Below are positions 51,274 through 61,844 of a stretch of DNA of 64,000 nucleotides, piece after piece (position 1 is the first letter of the stretch; each line of letters begins with the position of its first letter). Source of the stretch: Phaeacidiphilus oryzae TH49 (lineage in GTDB: Bacteria > Actinomycetota > Actinomycetes > Streptomycetales > Streptomycetaceae). The stretch is taken from assembly GCF_000744815.1 (NCBI RefSeq), contig NZ_JQMQ01000005.1:4855801-4919800 (forward strand), read 5' to 3'. A program made the translations under genes and the position numbers. The notes under the pieces are model-generated. The model was not told the origin of the DNA. It did not search any database and saw nothing but the letters and a program-made list of their open reading frames with translations.

Positions 51274-53553
51274 TCAGCTGAAGCGCCGCAGGCGCAGGGA
51301 GTTGGTGACCACGAAGACCGAGGAGAAGGCCATCGCCGCACCCGCGATCATCGGGTTGAGGAGCCCGAAGGCGGCCAGCGGGATCGCTGCCACGTTGTAG
51401 CCGAAGGCCCAGAAGAGGTTGCCGTGAATGGTGGCCAGCGTCCGGCGGGACAGCCGTACCGCGTCCGCCGCGACCCGCAGGTCGCCGCGGACCAGCGTGA
51501 CGTCCGCGGCCTCGATCGCCGCGTCCGTCCCGGTGCCCATGGCCATCCCCAGGTCCGCCTGGGCCAGCGCGGCGGCGTCGTTGACGCCGTCCCCGACCAT
51601 CGCGACCGAGCGCCCGGCCGCCTGGAGCCGCCGCACCTCGGCGACCTTCTCCTCCGGCAGGACCTCGGCGACGACGTCCTCCGCCGGGATGCCGACCTCG
51701 CTCGCGATCGCCTCCGCCACGGGCCTGGAGTCGCCGGTCAGCAGCACCGGCCGCAGGCCCAGGCCGCGCAGCTCGGCGACGGCCTGACGGCTGGTCGGCT
51801 TCACCGCGTCGGCGACGGTCAGCACCGCGCGCGGCTCGCCGTCCCAGCCCACCGCGATCGCGGTGCGCCCGGCCGCGGCGGCCGAGGCGACCGCCTGGGC
51901 CAGCCGCTCGGGCAGCGGCTCGCCGGACGGGCGGAGGAGGGCCTCCCGGCCGGCGGCCACGGCGCGGCCGTCCACGGTGCCCTCGACGCCGAGCCCGGGC
52001 CGGTTGCGGAACCCCGCCACCGGTGGGAGGCCGCCCAGCCGCTGCCGGGCGGCCGCGGCGACGGCGCGGGCGATCGGGTGCTCGGAGGCGTCCTCCAGGG
52101 CGCCCGCCAGGCGCAGCACCTCCTCCTCGGACAGGTCGTCGGCGGCCGTGGTGACGGAGCGGAGGGCCATCGTGCCGGTGGTGACGGTGCCGGTCTTGTC
52201 CAGCACCACGGTGTCGACGGAGCGGGTGGTCTCCAGCACCTCCGGGCCCCGGATCAGGATGCCCAGCTGAGCGCCCCGGCCGGTGCCGACCATCAGCGCG
52301 GTCGGGGTGGCCAGCCCGAGGGCGCACGGGCAGGCGATGATCAGTACCGCGACGGCCGCGGTGAAGGCGTCCGCGGCGCCCCCGCCGACGAGGAGCCACC
52401 CGGCCAGGGTGGCCAGGGAGACGGCGATCACCGCCGGCACGAAGACCGCGGAGATCCGGTCGGCCAGCCGCTGCGCCGCGGCCTTGCCGTTCTGCGCCTC
52501 CTCGACCAGCCGGGCCATCCGGGACAGCTGGGTGTCCGCGCCGACCCGGGTGGCCTCGACGACGAGGAGCCCGCCGGCGTTGACCGTCGCCCCGGCGACC
52601 TGGTCGCCGACGCCGACCTCGACGGGGACGGACTCGCCGGTGAGCATCGAGGCGTCCACCGCCGAGCCGCCCTCGACCACCCTCCCGTCGGTGGCGATCT
52701 TCTCCCCGGGACGCACCACGAACCGGTCCCCGACGGCGAGTCGGGAGGCCGGCACGGGCACCTCGCGGCCGTCGCGGAGCAGCACGGCGTCCTTGGCGCC
52801 TAGTTCCAGCAGCGCCCGCAGGGCCGCCCCGGCGCGCCGCTTGGAGCGTGCCTCCAGCCAGCGGCCGAGGAGGATGAAGGCGGTGACCCCGGCGGCGGCC
52901 TCCAGGTAGAGGGTGGAGGACGGGTTCCGGTCGCCGAGGGTGAGGTCGAAGCCGTGCCGCATCCCCGGCATCCCGGCGTCACCGAGGAACAGCGCCCAGA
53001 CCGACCAGCCGTACGCGGCCAGCGTGCCGACCGAGACCAGGGTGTCCATGGTCGCCGCGCCGTGCCGGAGGTTGGTCCAGGCGGCGCGGTGGAAGGGCCA
53101 GCCGCCGTACGCCACCGCGGGCGAGGCCAGGGCGAAGCAGAGCCACTGCCAGTCGCGGAACTGCAGCGCGGGGACCATGGAGAGGACGATCACCGGGACC
53201 GCGAGGGCGGCGGTGATCAGCAGCCGTCGGCGCAGGAGATCGCCTTCGCCGAGGGCGCCGGCGCCGGCCTCGCCGGGCCGGTCAGCGGATCGGCCGCCGG
53301 GCTCCGGGGCCGCCTCCGGGGGCGGGGGCGGCGCCGGGAGCTCGGCGGTGTAGCCGGTGCGTTCGACGGTGGCGATCAGGTCCTCGACGGCCACCCCGGG
53401 GGCGTAGTCGACGGCGGCCTTCTCCGTGGCGAAGTTGACCGTGGCCGTCACGCCCTCCATCCGGTTGAGCTTCCTCTCGACCCGGGCGGCGCAGGAGGCG
53501 CAGGTCATGCCGCCGATGGCGAGTTCGACGCGATGCTCGGTGAGGGTGCCCAT
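51274..53553 (-). CDS. copA: Copper-exporting P1B-type ATPase
   Basis: 759 residues. One N-terminal heavy-metal domain has GMTCASC (Cys18, Cys21). After a Pro/Glu-rich linker come eight membrane spans with the CPC metal motif (ACPCALG, near 409), TGES (near 305), DKTGT with phosphorylated Asp (near 451), SEHPIA and [12 protein letters not shown]. Cytoplasmic Cu+ is exported at the expense of ATP. It lies 25 bases after the copZ chaperone gene on the same strand, and both are behind the CsoR-type box at 53848-53864, so the operon should be copper-induced. Confidence 0.95.
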   Translation of the reverse strand: MGTLTEHRVELAIGGMTCASCAARVERKLNRMEGVTATVNFATEKAAVDYAPGVAVEDLIATVERTGYTAELPAPPPPPEAAPEPGGRSADRPGEAGAGALGEGDLLRRRLLITAALAVPVIVLSMVPALQFRDWQWLCFALASPAVAYGGWPFHRAAWTNLRHGAATMDTLVSVGTLAAYGWSVWALFLGDAGMPGMRHGFDLTLGDRNPSSTLYLEAAAGVTAFILLGRWLEARSKRRAGAALRALLELGAKDAVLLRDGREVPVPASRLAVGDRFVVRPGEKIATDGRVVEGGSAVDASMLTGESVPVEVGVGDQVAGATVNAGGLLVVEATRVGADTQLSRMARLVEEAQNGKAAAQRLADRISAVFVPAVIAVSLATLAGWLLVGGGAADAFTAAVAVLIIACPCALGLATPTALMVGTGRGAQLGILIRGPEVLETTRSVDTVVLDKTGTVTTGTMALRSVTTAADDLSEEEVLRLAGALEDASEHPIARAVAAAARQRLGGLPPVAGFRNRPGLGVEGTVDGRAVAAGREALLRPSGEPLPERLAQAVASAAAAGRTAIAVGWDGEPRAVLTVADAVKPTSRQAVAELRGLGLRPVLLTGDSRPVAEAIASEVGIPAEDVVAEVLPEEKVAEVRRLQAAGRSVAMVGDGVNDAAALAQADLGMAMGTGTDAAIEAADVTLVRGDLRVAADAVRLSRRTLATIHGNLFWAFGYNVAAIPLAAFGLLNPMIAGAAMAFSSVFVVTNSLRLRRFS

Positions 53554-53578
53554 GGGGTGGTCCCGTCCTTCCGGGTCG

Positions 53579-53797
53579 TCAGACGCGGCCGACCAGCTCG
53601 TAGCCGGCCTCGTCGACGGCGGCGCGGACGGCCTCGTCGTCGAGGGGGGCCTCGGCGGTGACGGTGACGATGCCGGTCTCGGCGTCGGCGGTGACGGCGG
53701 AGACACCGGGAAGCTCGGAGAGCTCCTGGCTGACGGCGTTCTCGCAGTGGCCGCAGGTCATGCCGGTGACCTTGAAGGTGGTCGGTTCGGCGGTCAT
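53579..53797 (-). CDS. copZ: Copper chaperone CopZ-like
   Basis: 72 residues, a single heavy-metal-associated domain with GMTCGHC (Cys15, Cys18). The sequence fits the ferredoxin-like beta-alpha-beta-beta-alpha-beta fold, and it should carry Cu+ to CopA. GGAGG precedes ATG 53797 by seven bases. It is the first gene of the copZ-copA operon behind a CsoR-type operator. Confidence 0.95.
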   Translation of the reverse strand: MTAEPTTFKVTGMTCGHCENAVSQELSELPGVSAVTADAETGIVTVTAEAPLDDEAVRAAVDEAGYELVGRV

Positions 53798-53847
53798 GTC
53801 GGTACCTCCGTGTCTGGGATCCGTCTCTCTCTCGACAAGGAACCACC

Positions 53848-53864
53848 ATACCCCCTAGGGGTAT
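53848..53864. promoter_or_regulatory. CsoR-type copper operator
   Basis: ATACCCC-CTA-GGGGTAT has 7-bp perfect arms and matches the CsoR box pattern of copper-responsive repressors. It lies 51 bases before the copZ start, where the promoter must be. Confidence 0.8.
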
Positions 53865-53913
53865 TCCTGGCCGGGCCGCCACTCGCCGAGAACTCGACGC
53901 TAGCGCCCGGGCG

Positions 53914-54687
53914 CTACAGCGGGAGGAGGTCCGGGCGCTTCGCGGTGACGGTGTCGCCGGAGGATTCGCCCCGGAGGCGGCGCCCTATCCAGGGGACCAG
54001 GTGTTCGCGGGCCCAGCGGAGGTTCTCGCGGCGGCGGGCCGACGGGGAGATCCACGGCAGGGGGTCGGTGAAGGGCTCGAAGGGGTCCCCGACCCCGTCG
54101 AGGCCGAGCCGCAGTGCCGCCAGCCGGGCCACCCGCTCATGTCCGGCGGGAGCCAGATGGAGGCGGTCGTGGCTCCAGGCCCGCTGGTCGTGCAGCGGCT
54201 TCAGCGACCACAGGTCGACCGTGGTCAGCCCGTGCCGGTCGCAGATCGCCCGCAGATGGCTGTTGTAGGTCGCGACCTTGCCCCTGATGAGGCTGAGCAC
54301 CAGCGCGTTCCGGGTGTCGAACCCTGTGCAGACCAGCACCCGCGGGGTGATCTCGAGCAGCTGGGTCACCGCCGCCTCGAACCGCTCGGCCAGTGCGTCC
54401 GGATCGCTGCCGGGCCGCAGGATGTCGTTCCCGCCGGCCGTGAAGGAGATCAGGTCGGGCTTCAGCTTCCGCACCCGCGGCAGCTGCTCGGCGATGACCC
54501 CGTCCAGCAGCCGGCCGCGCACCGCCAGGTTGGCGTACCGGAAGCCGGCCGGGTCGGGGGAGTTCTCGGCGAGGGCCACGGCCAGCCGGTCGGCCCAGCC
54601 GACGAAGCCGTCACCGGCTGCGGAGGGGTCGTTGAGGCCCTCTGTGAAGCTGTCGCCGAGCGCGGCGAAGGAAGTGATCTCGGACAT
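53914..54687 (-). CDS. SGNH/GDSL-type hydrolase
   Basis: 257 residues, cytoplasmic: the nucleophile motif ALGDSFTEG (Ser13) comes directly at the N-terminus with no signal peptide. The oxyanion block NLAVRGRLLDG and GGNDILRPG (Asn) follows, and the C-terminal block DRLHLAPAGHERVA supplies Asp and His. This is the SGNH esterase/lipase fold; substrate unknown. ATG 54687 is preferred: the in-frame GTG 54702 would add five residues. The stop lies about 50 bases from the CsoR box of the copZ promoter on the same strand. Confidence 0.9.
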   Translation of the reverse strand: MSEITSFAALGDSFTEGLNDPSAAGDGFVGWADRLAVALAENSPDPAGFRYANLAVRGRLLDGVIAEQLPRVRKLKPDLISFTAGGNDILRPGSDPDALAERFEAAVTQLLEITPRVLVCTGFDTRNALVLSLIRGKVATYNSHLRAICDRHGLTTVDLWSLKPLHDQRAWSHDRLHLAPAGHERVARLAALRLGLDGVGDPFEPFTDPLPWISPSARRRENLRWAREHLVPWIGRRLRGESSGDTVTAKRPDLLPL

Positions 54688-54769
54688 GCCTGAATCTTTC
54701 ACCTGCTGAAGTTACCTACGCCATCGTAAGCGGGTGCCGGAGGCGGTGAGATCCACCACCCACCCCGGT

Positions 54770-55765
54770 TCAGAAGTCCTCGGGCGGGGTCGGCCCGCCC
54801 CTTCTCCCCGGGGTCAGCCTGTGGCGCAGCTCCGCGCGGAGGCCGGCCGGGACGGCGAGCGCGGCCGGGTACGCGCGCCGCAGCCACAGCAGGCCGAGCA
54901 CCGCCGCGAGCACCAGGCCCACGCCGCTGAGGAGGTTGAAGACCTGGGTCTGGACGGGGGTGGCGTGTGCCTGGTCCAGGTACCCGTAGCCCTGCAGCTG
55001 GTCGCCGCTGAGCGCGGTGCCGGTGGTGATCAGCGCGGTCAGCCAGACCGCGATCCCGGTGGTGCTGTCCCAGAACGCGTGGAGGGCGCTCACCCCCAGG
55101 AAGGTCAGCACGATCGGCCGGTTGACGGTGAACCGGGTGCCGAGCCGGTACTCGAAGAGGACCGCGCCGAGGAGGCCCGTCCACAGCCCGTGCCCGACCG
55201 GGGCGAGCACCCCGCGCAGCGCCTCGGTCTCCACCAGGCCGCGCAGGTCGAGGCCGCGCACCGAGATCGCCGCGTCCAGCGCGTAGCCGGCGGTCTCGAA
55301 GGCGGCGAAGCCGAAGCCGACGGCGGCGCCGAGTACCAGCCCGGTCCGGCGCCCGGTCAGCGGCAGCCGGCGCGTGATCAGCACCAGTACGGCGGCCTTC
55401 ACCGCCTCCTCGATCAGCGCCACCCCGCAGTACATCCAGACGCTGGGGTGCAGCAGGTAGTGCTCCAGCACCGAGGCGCCGAGGACGCCGATCACCCCGC
55501 CGACGGCGAAGCAGGTGACGATCGTCTGGGTGCCGATGTCCCGTCCGTAGCGCTCGTGGGCGCGGACCACGAAGGCCGCCGGGACGGTGAAGCTGCCGAG
55601 GAGGACCACGGTCGGGATGAGGTAGGTGTTCCCGGTCGCGAAGAGGACCGCGACCGCCGCCGCCCACAGCGCCGCCCCGCTGGCCAGCCAGGTCAGCCAG
55701 TGGAAGGTCGGTGGCGCGGCCGGGACGGCGTCCCGGTGGGCGGCGGCGGGCGGCGGAGCTGACAT
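54770..55765 (-). CDS. PrsW-family intramembrane metalloprotease
   Basis: 331 residues, about nine membrane spans. The family motifs are present: ALIEEAVKAAVL (Glu-Glu), FAAFETAGYAL, GHGLWTGLLGAVL and ALHAFWDS, which together hold the putative active-site Glu and His. In Bacillus, PrsW cleaves an anti-sigma factor; in actinomycetes paralogues are common and the target is unknown. No Shine-Dalgarno precedes ATG 55765, but TAGCCT (55777-55772) lies six bases upstream, so the transcript is probably leaderless. Confidence 0.85.
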   Translation of the reverse strand: MSAPPPAAAHRDAVPAAPPTFHWLTWLASGAALWAAAVAVLFATGNTYLIPTVVLLGSFTVPAAFVVRAHERYGRDIGTQTIVTCFAVGGVIGVLGASVLEHYLLHPSVWMYCGVALIEEAVKAAVLVLITRRLPLTGRRTGLVLGAAVGFGFAAFETAGYALDAAISVRGLDLRGLVETEALRGVLAPVGHGLWTGLLGAVLFEYRLGTRFTVNRPIVLTFLGVSALHAFWDSTTGIAVWLTALITTGTALSGDQLQGYGYLDQAHATPVQTQVFNLLSGVGLVLAAVLGLLWLRRAYPAALAVPAGLRAELRHRLTPGRRGGPTPPEDF

Positions 55766-55846
55766 GACGTCAGGCTAGGCCGGATGGTTCCGGTTTGCCC
55801 GGTGAGTCATCTTCTGTCCGGAAAAGCGAGCGGAGGTGAGTCCGCG

Positions 55847-57529
55847 TCAGCGGCCGAGGCCCGGCAGGGCCGGGGTGCCCTCCTTGCGGACCGCGTCCAG
55901 CGACCGGGGGTCGAGGCCGAGGAGCTTCAGGATGGTCGGCGCGATGGAGGTGGTGTGGACGGTGGCGTCCACCTGCCGGCCGGCGGCCGCCCCGGCGCCG
56001 GAGACCACCAGCGGCACGGCGAGGTCGTCGGCGTGGGCGCCGCCGTGCTCGGCGATCTTCGAGGTGCCGCCGGTGTAGACGACGCCGTACTGGCCGATGC
56101 CGAAGACCTGCGGCACCCGGTCGTCGTTCACCGAGGTCCCGAAGTACTTCGCGGCGGCGGCGCCCGCGTACACCGTCTGCAGCCCGCCCCGGGTGAAGGC
56201 CTTCGGCTTGCCGTTGACGTCGTTGCCCTGGCCGGACTGGGCCAGCAGGTACGACCTGGCGAAGTCGGCGGCGGCCTGGGAGCGGTCGTTGAGCCAGAGC
56301 AGCATCCCGTCGTCGTCCGCGGAGTGGGCGACCAGCGGCTGGGCCGCGGACGGGTGGGCCTTCTTCCAGGCGGCGTCGAGGCCGTCCAGCAGCGGGCCGT
56401 CGTCGATCCGGGTGAGCGCGGCCGGGTCGGTCGGGGACTGGCCGTGCTTGGCGGAGAGGATCACCGTGGTCGTCCTCGCCAGGCCGGCCTTCTGGATCTC
56501 CGAGAGCATCCGGCCGACCTGGGTGTCGATGTACTCCAGGTTCTTGGCCAGCAGCGGTCCGGGGACGCCGGGCGCGGTGTAACCGCCCTTGAGGCCGTCC
56601 GAGACCGGCAGCTTCTCGGCGGTGGAGACCGACTGGAAGTTCATCCCGAAGACGGCGGGGGTGCCGGTGTTCTTCGTGCCGGAGTGGTCGTGGCCGGCTA
56701 TCTCGTTGAGGACCGCCTGCACCTTGTAGCCGTCGTAGGTCTCGGTGGCGGCGTTGTCCTGGGTCCAGTCGGTGCCCGAGGGGTAGCCGGCGGCCTGCGA
56801 GTTGATCTCCGGCGAGAACATGTCGTCGATGCCGGAGCCGGAGGGGCCGTCGAGGATCTGGTACGCGATGTGCTTGTCCGACCAGGCGGTGTGGAGGCCG
56901 GCCTTCCGCACCACGTTGAAGACCGTGTTCACCCGCAGGTAGCCGCCGGGCAGCAGCGGCTTGCAGGTCCTGGGGTCGACCGGGAGCTTGCTCGGGTCGA
57001 TGTTGCTCACCGGGTCGCCGGACATCCGGTAGATGCTGCCGGGCAGCCCTGCCAGGCCCTGGCCGGCGTCCAGCGCGTTCTTGTTCTTGTCCAGGTCCTC
57101 GGTGAGGTCGACCTCGGCGCCCGGCTTGGCCTTGGCGCAGTCGGTGGTCCCGGCCGGGAGCAGCGCGCTGCTGTAGGTGTCGTCGTAGTAGACGCCGGTG
57201 GTGCCGGGGGTGCCACCGGTGAGCTGGGCCACGGTGCCGGGGAAGGAGTCCGACGGGATGGTGGTGCGGGCCCGGGTGTACTCGGTGCCGCCGTGTGCCA
57301 GGCGGGCCAGCGCCGAGGCCGGGTGCCGGGCGATGTACCAGGCCAGGTCGGACTGGTGGAGGCCGTCCACGGAGAGGAGGAGGACGTGCTTGCTGGGAGC
57401 CGGGGCGGCGGCCGCCGAGCCGGCCGTCTGCGAGGCCGAGGCGGAGGAGGACTGCAGCGCGGCCGCTCCGGCGATCGCGCCTGCGGCGGCGATCGCTGCG
57501 GTCAGCCTGACGGTGCGTCTGGTGGTCAC
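55847..57529 (-). CDS. Secreted alkaline-phosphatase-superfamily phosphodiesterase
   Basis: 560 residues. A signal peptide (RRTVRLTAAIAAAGAIAGAAAL...SASASQ) precedes the enzyme: HVLLLSVDGLHQSDLAWY with the first metal Asp, TTIPSDSFPGTVAQLTGG with the nucleophile Ser/Thr region, and AEHGGAHADDLAVPLVVSG near the end with His/Asp ligands. This pattern fits the type I phosphodiesterase / nucleotide pyrophosphatase family. GTG 57529 has AGGAG five bases upstream; the open frame continues upstream but is not protein-like. Probably extracellular phosphate scavenging. Confidence 0.87.
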   Translation of the reverse strand: MTTRRTVRLTAAIAAAGAIAGAAALQSSSASASQTAGSAAAAPAPSKHVLLLSVDGLHQSDLAWYIARHPASALARLAHGGTEYTRARTTIPSDSFPGTVAQLTGGTPGTTGVYYDDTYSSALLPAGTTDCAKAKPGAEVDLTEDLDKNKNALDAGQGLAGLPGSIYRMSGDPVSNIDPSKLPVDPRTCKPLLPGGYLRVNTVFNVVRKAGLHTAWSDKHIAYQILDGPSGSGIDDMFSPEINSQAAGYPSGTDWTQDNAATETYDGYKVQAVLNEIAGHDHSGTKNTGTPAVFGMNFQSVSTAEKLPVSDGLKGGYTAPGVPGPLLAKNLEYIDTQVGRMLSEIQKAGLARTTTVILSAKHGQSPTDPAALTRIDDGPLLDGLDAAWKKAHPSAAQPLVAHSADDDGMLLWLNDRSQAAADFARSYLLAQSGQGNDVNGKPKAFTRGGLQTVYAGAAAAKYFGTSVNDDRVPQVFGIGQYGVVYTGGTSKIAEHGGAHADDLAVPLVVSGAGAAAGRQVDATVHTTSIAPTILKLLGLDPRSLDAVRKEGTPALPGLGR

Positions 57530-57689
57530 GGTGGCTCCTGAGAAGTCGGGGGGTGGCGGAGGCGCCGTGACATGAGTAGTGCGCGGTGATGTACGACCGG
57601 CGGACGGTCGGTTAACAGCCACGGGCGCGAGGGGATGCGGGGGTTGTGAAGGTGGTAAGACCGCCCGCGCCCGGGCCTGCGCCGGGCCC

Positions 57690-60600
57690 CTAGCCGGCCG
57701 CGTCGATCGCCCGCAGGATCCTCTGCTCCGACACCGGGTAGGGGGTGCCCAGCGGCTGCGCCCACAGGCTGACCCGCAACTCCTCGATCATCCAGCGGAG
57801 CTGGACCACCGACTCGTCCTCCCGGCGGTCCGGCGGCAGCGCCGCCAGCAGCTCCGCGTAGGCGTCCCGGGTCCGCTGCACGGTCGCCAGCCGGTCCCGG
57901 TCCCGCGCCGGGTTCTCGGCCAGCTTCACCAGCCGGCGCTCCATCGCCTTGAGGTAGCGGAGGACGTCCGGCAACCGCCGGGCGCCCGCCTCCGTGACGA
58001 AGCCGGGGTGGATCAGGTCCCCGTACTGCTCGTTGAGGTCGGTCAGGGCCGGCAGCAGGACCAGCGACTTCTTGATCGCCTTCAGCCGCTGCTGCACCCG
58101 GTGGGCCACCACCAGGATGTTCGCGGTCCGCACCACGACCTGCGCGGTGGCGTCGTACAGCTCGGCGCGGACCTGGTCGCGCAGCTTCCCGAAGGACTCC
58201 TCGTCCCAGGCCGGGCCGCCGCCGTCGGCGACCAGCTGGTCCACGGCGGCGTCCAGGCAGTCGGCGAAGAGGGCGTCCGTCGAGCCGTGGGGGTTGTCGG
58301 CCAGCGCGAGCTTCGCCGAGTTGCCCAGCCGGGCGGCGATCGAGTTGATCGGGGAGCTGACGGAGAGCAGCAGCAGCCGCCGGGTGCCGGTGCGCATCGC
58401 CCGCACCTGCTCCACCGGGGTCGGCAGCAGCCGGACCGCCACCGACTCGCCCGCGTCGACCAGCGCCGGGTAGCCCTTGACGCCCTTCTGCTCGAAGGTG
58501 TGCGGTAGCTCGCCGATCGTCCACTCGGTCAGGCCGGACTTCTCCAGGCCGCCCGCCGCCTTGGCGATCGCCTGCTGGGAGCGGGAGCGCAGGCGCAGTT
58601 TGAGCTGGTCCAGGTCTTTGTCTTCGGCGTCCTTGGCCAGCTTGCCGCCGGTCTTCCCGTCCACCACCCGGAAGGTGATCCGCAGGTGGTCCGGTACCCG
58701 CTCCCAGTCCCAGGACTCGTGGGGGACGGTGATCCCGGAGAGCTTCTGCAGCTCCCACTCCAGCACCTCGGTGATCGAGGCCGGAGGCTCGTCAGGGGCC
58801 GGCTGGTACGCGTTCAGACGGTCCATCAGCCGGCGCGCGTAGTCCGGCGCCGGGACGAAGTTGCGGCGCAGCGCCTTGGGCAGCGACCGCAGCAGCGCCG
58901 TCACCAGCTCCTGCCGCAGACCCGGGATCTGCCAGTCGAAGCCGATCGGCCGCACCTGGTTGAGGACGGTCAGCGGGATGTGGACGGTGACGCCGTCCTG
59001 CTCGGTGCCCGGCTCGAACTGGTAGGAGAGGTCCAGCTCCAGCTCGCCCTGGCGCCAGACGGAGGGGTAGTCGCGCTCGGTCACCGCGTCGGCGTTGTCG
59101 TTGACCAGCAGCTCGGGGGTGAAGGTCAGCAGCTCCGGCCGGGTCCTGCGGGCCTTCTTCCACCAGGCGTCGAAGTGCGCACCGGAGACGACGTCCTTGC
59201 CGATCCGCTGGGCGTAGAAGTCGAAGAGGGTCTCGTCGTCGACCAGGATGTCCCGGCGGCGGGCCCGGTTCTCCAACTCCTCGACGTCGTCCAGGAGCCG
59301 GCGGTTGTCGGCGAAGAAGCGGTGGTGGGTCTCCCAGTCGCCCTCGACCAGGGCGTGCCGGATGAACAGCTCGCGGGAGAGCTCCGGGTCGATCCGGCCG
59401 TAGCCGACCTTGCGCTGGGCGACCAGCGGCACCCCGTACAGCGTCACCTTCTCGTACGCCATCACCTGGCCGCGGTTCTTCTCCCAGTGCGGCTCGCTGT
59501 ACGAGCGCTTCACCAGGTGCTGGGCCAGCTCCTCGATCCAGTCCGGCTCGACCTTGGCGGCGATCCGCGCCCACAGCCGGGAGGTCTCCACCAGCTCGGC
59601 GGCGATCAGCCAGCGCGGCTGCTTCTTGAAGAGGCCCGAGCCCGGGAAGATCGCGAACTTGGCCTGGCGGGCGCCGAAGTACTCGTTCTTCTCCGGGTCC
59701 TTGAGACCGATGTGGGAGAGCAGCCCGGCGAGGAGGGAGCGGTGGACCGCGTCCCCGTCCACCTCCTCGTGCGGGGGGTTGACGGTGACGCCGAGCTGCT
59801 TGGCGGTCTGGCGCAGCTGGGCGTCGATGTCCTGCCACTCGCGGATCCGCAGGTAGTTCAGGAACTCGGCCTTGCAGGTGCGGCGGAACTGGCTGGAGCT
59901 CAACTCCCGCTGCTGCTTGCGGAGATAGCGCCAGAGGTTGAGGTAGGTGAGGAAGTCCGAGGTCTCGTCGGCGAAGCGGCGGTGCTTCTCGTCGGCGGCC
60001 TGCCGCTTCTCCGCCGGGCGTTCCCGCGGGTCCTGGATGGAGAGCGCGGCGGCGATCACCATCACCTCGCGGACCACGCCGTTGCGGTCGGCCTCCAGCA
60101 CCATCCGGGCCAGCCGCGGGTCCACCGGCAGCTGGGCCAGCTTGCGGCCCAGGGGGGTGAGCCGTTTGCGGTGGTCGCTGACCGAGGGGTCGAAGGCGCC
60201 CAGCTCCTGGAGGAGGTCGACGCCGTCCTTGATCTGCCGGCGGTCCGGCGGGTCGATGAACGGGAAGCTGCTGATCTCGCCGAGGTCGGCGGAGGTCATC
60301 TGGAGGATCACCGAGGCCAGGTTGGTCCGGAGGATCTCGGCGTCGGTGAACTCGGGGCGGGAGAGAAAGTCCTCCTCCGAGTACAGCCGGATGCAGATGC
60401 CGTCCGAGGTGCGGCCGCAGCGGCCCTTGCGCTGGTTGGCGCTGGCCTGGCTGACCGGCTCGATCGGCAGCCGCTGCACCTTGGTGCGGTGGGAGTAGCG
60501 GGAGATCCGGGCCGTGCCCGGGTCGATCACGTACTTGATGCCGGGGACGGTGAGGGAGGTCTCGGCCACGTTGGTGGCCAGCACGATCCGGCGGCCGGTG

Positions 60601-61844
60601 TGGCGCTGGAACACCCGGTGCTGCTCGGCCGAGGAGAGCCGGGCGTACAGCGGGAGGATCTCGGTGGACTTCAGCTTCAGGCGTTCCAGGGCGTCCGCGG
60701 TGTCCCGGATCTCCCGCTCGCCGGAGAGGAAGACCAGGATGTCGCCGGGGCCCTCGGCGGACAGCTCGTCGACGGCGTCCAGGATGCCCTGCACCTGGTC
60801 GCGGTCGCGGTCCACGGTGACGCCCGCGCCGCCCGGCTCGCCGGTGTCCTCGGCCTCGTCCACCAGGGGGCGGTAGCGGACCTCGACGGGGTACGTCCGC
60901 CCGGAGACCTCGATGATCGGCGCGTCGTCGAAGTGCTGGGAGAAGCGCTCCGGGTCGATGGTCGCCGAGGTGATGATCACCTTGAGGTCGGGGCGGCGGG
61001 GGAGCAGCTCCTTGAGGTAGCCCAGGATGAAGTCGATGTTGAGGCTGCGCTCGTGGGCCTCGTCGATGATGATCGTGTCGTACTGCCGCAGGCTGCGGTC
61101 GGTCTGGATCTCGGCCAGCAGGATGCCGTCCGTCATCACCTTGATCGCGGTGCGGTCGCCGACCTGGTCGGTGAAGCGGACCTTCCAGCCGACGGTCTCG
61201 CCGACCTCGGTGCCGAGCTCCTCGGCGACCCGCTCGGCCACCGTGCGGGCGGCGATCCGGCGGGGCTGGGTGTGGCCGATCAGACCGCGGACGCCGCGGC
61301 CCAGCTCCAGGCACATCTTGGGCAGCTGGGTGGTCTTGCCGGAGCCGGTCTCGCCGGCGACGATCACCACCTGGTTCTCCCGGATGGCCGCGATGATCTC
61401 CTCGCGGCGGGCGCTGACCGGCAGCGCCTCCGGATAGACCGGCCTCGGCAGGCTCTCCTGACGGGCGGTCAGCCGCGCCTCGGCGGCGTCCAGCTCGGCG
61501 CCGATCTCCTGGAGCAGACGGGCCCGCTTCTCCTCCTCGCGCACCCGGCGCAGGCTCTCCAGGCGGCGGCCGAGCCGGCTCTCGTCGCGGAGCGACAGCC
61601 CGGGCAGCCGGTCGAGCAGCGCCTTCAGCTCGCCGGTGGGGGCGGGGGCGGGCGCGGCGGTCGAGGTCCTGGCGGATGCGGAAGCGGAGGCGGATGCGGC
61701 GGACCGGCGGTTGCCGCGGCGGCGCCGGGGGCGGGCGGAGTCGCCGGGGGAGCCGGGGGAGCCAGGGGAGCCGGTGGCACCGGTGGGGCCGGATGTGCGC
61801 GGGTGCGAGTGTGCCGCGTCCGCGGCCGAGGAGTTGTCAGCCAT
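57690..61844 (-). CDS. hrpA: ATP-dependent RNA helicase HrpA
   Basis: 1384 residues, close to the usual HrpA length. A disordered Ser/Pro/Ala/Arg-rich N-terminus of about 75 residues is followed by the DEAH helicase core: Walker A GETGSGKTTQ near 161, DEAH in IIDEAHERSLN near 261, SATID motif III, and HRTKVQRLPIEPVSQASANQRKGRCGR motif VI. HA2 and OB-fold domains and the long HrpA-specific C-terminal extension (DUF3418-like) follow. It acts on structured RNA or ribosome-associated mRNA. GGAGG lies four bases before ATG 61844. Confidence 0.93.
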   Translation of the reverse strand: MADNSSAADAAHSHPRTSGPTGATGSPGSPGSPGDSARPRRRRGNRRSAASASASASARTSTAAPAPAPTGELKALLDRLPGLSLRDESRLGRRLESLRRVREEEKRARLLQEIGAELDAAEARLTARQESLPRPVYPEALPVSARREEIIAAIRENQVVIVAGETGSGKTTQLPKMCLELGRGVRGLIGHTQPRRIAARTVAERVAEELGTEVGETVGWKVRFTDQVGDRTAIKVMTDGILLAEIQTDRSLRQYDTIIIDEAHERSLNIDFILGYLKELLPRRPDLKVIITSATIDPERFSQHFDDAPIIEVSGRTYPVEVRYRPLVDEAEDTGEPGGAGVTVDRDRDQVQGILDAVDELSAEGPGDILVFLSGEREIRDTADALERLKLKSTEILPLYARLSSAEQHRVFQRHTGRRIVLATNVAETSLTVPGIKYVIDPGTARISRYSHRTKVQRLPIEPVSQASANQRKGRCGRTSDGICIRLYSEEDFLSRPEFTDAEILRTNLASVILQMTSADLGEISSFPFIDPPDRRQIKDGVDLLQELGAFDPSVSDHRKRLTPLGRKLAQLPVDPRLARMVLEADRNGVVREVMVIAAALSIQDPRERPAEKRQAADEKHRRFADETSDFLTYLNLWRYLRKQQRELSSSQFRRTCKAEFLNYLRIREWQDIDAQLRQTAKQLGVTVNPPHEEVDGDAVHRSLLAGLLSHIGLKDPEKNEYFGARQAKFAIFPGSGLFKKQPRWLIAAELVETSRLWARIAAKVEPDWIEELAQHLVKRSYSEPHWEKNRGQVMAYEKVTLYGVPLVAQRKVGYGRIDPELSRELFIRHALVEGDWETHHRFFADNRRLLDDVEELENRARRRDILVDDETLFDFYAQRIGKDVVSGAHFDAWWKKARRTRPELLTFTPELLVNDNADAVTERDYPSVWRQGELELDLSYQFEPGTEQDGVTVHIPLTVLNQVRPIGFDWQIPGLRQELVTALLRSLPKALRRNFVPAPDYARRLMDRLNAYQPAPDEPPASITEVLEWELQKLSGITVPHESWDWERVPDHLRITFRVVDGKTGGKLAKDAEDKDLDQLKLRLRSRSQQAIAKAAGGLEKSGLTEWTIGELPHTFEQKGVKGYPALVDAGESVAVRLLPTPVEQVRAMRTGTRRLLLLSVSSPINSIAARLGNSAKLALADNPHGSTDALFADCLDAAVDQLVADGGGPAWDEESFGKLRDQVRAELYDATAQVVVRTANILVVAHRVQQRLKAIKKSLVLLPALTDLNEQYGDLIHPGFVTEAGARRLPDVLRYLKAMERRLVKLAENPARDRDRLATVQRTRDAYAELLAALPPDRREDESVVQLRWMIEELRVSLWAQPLGTPYPVSEQRILRAIDAAG

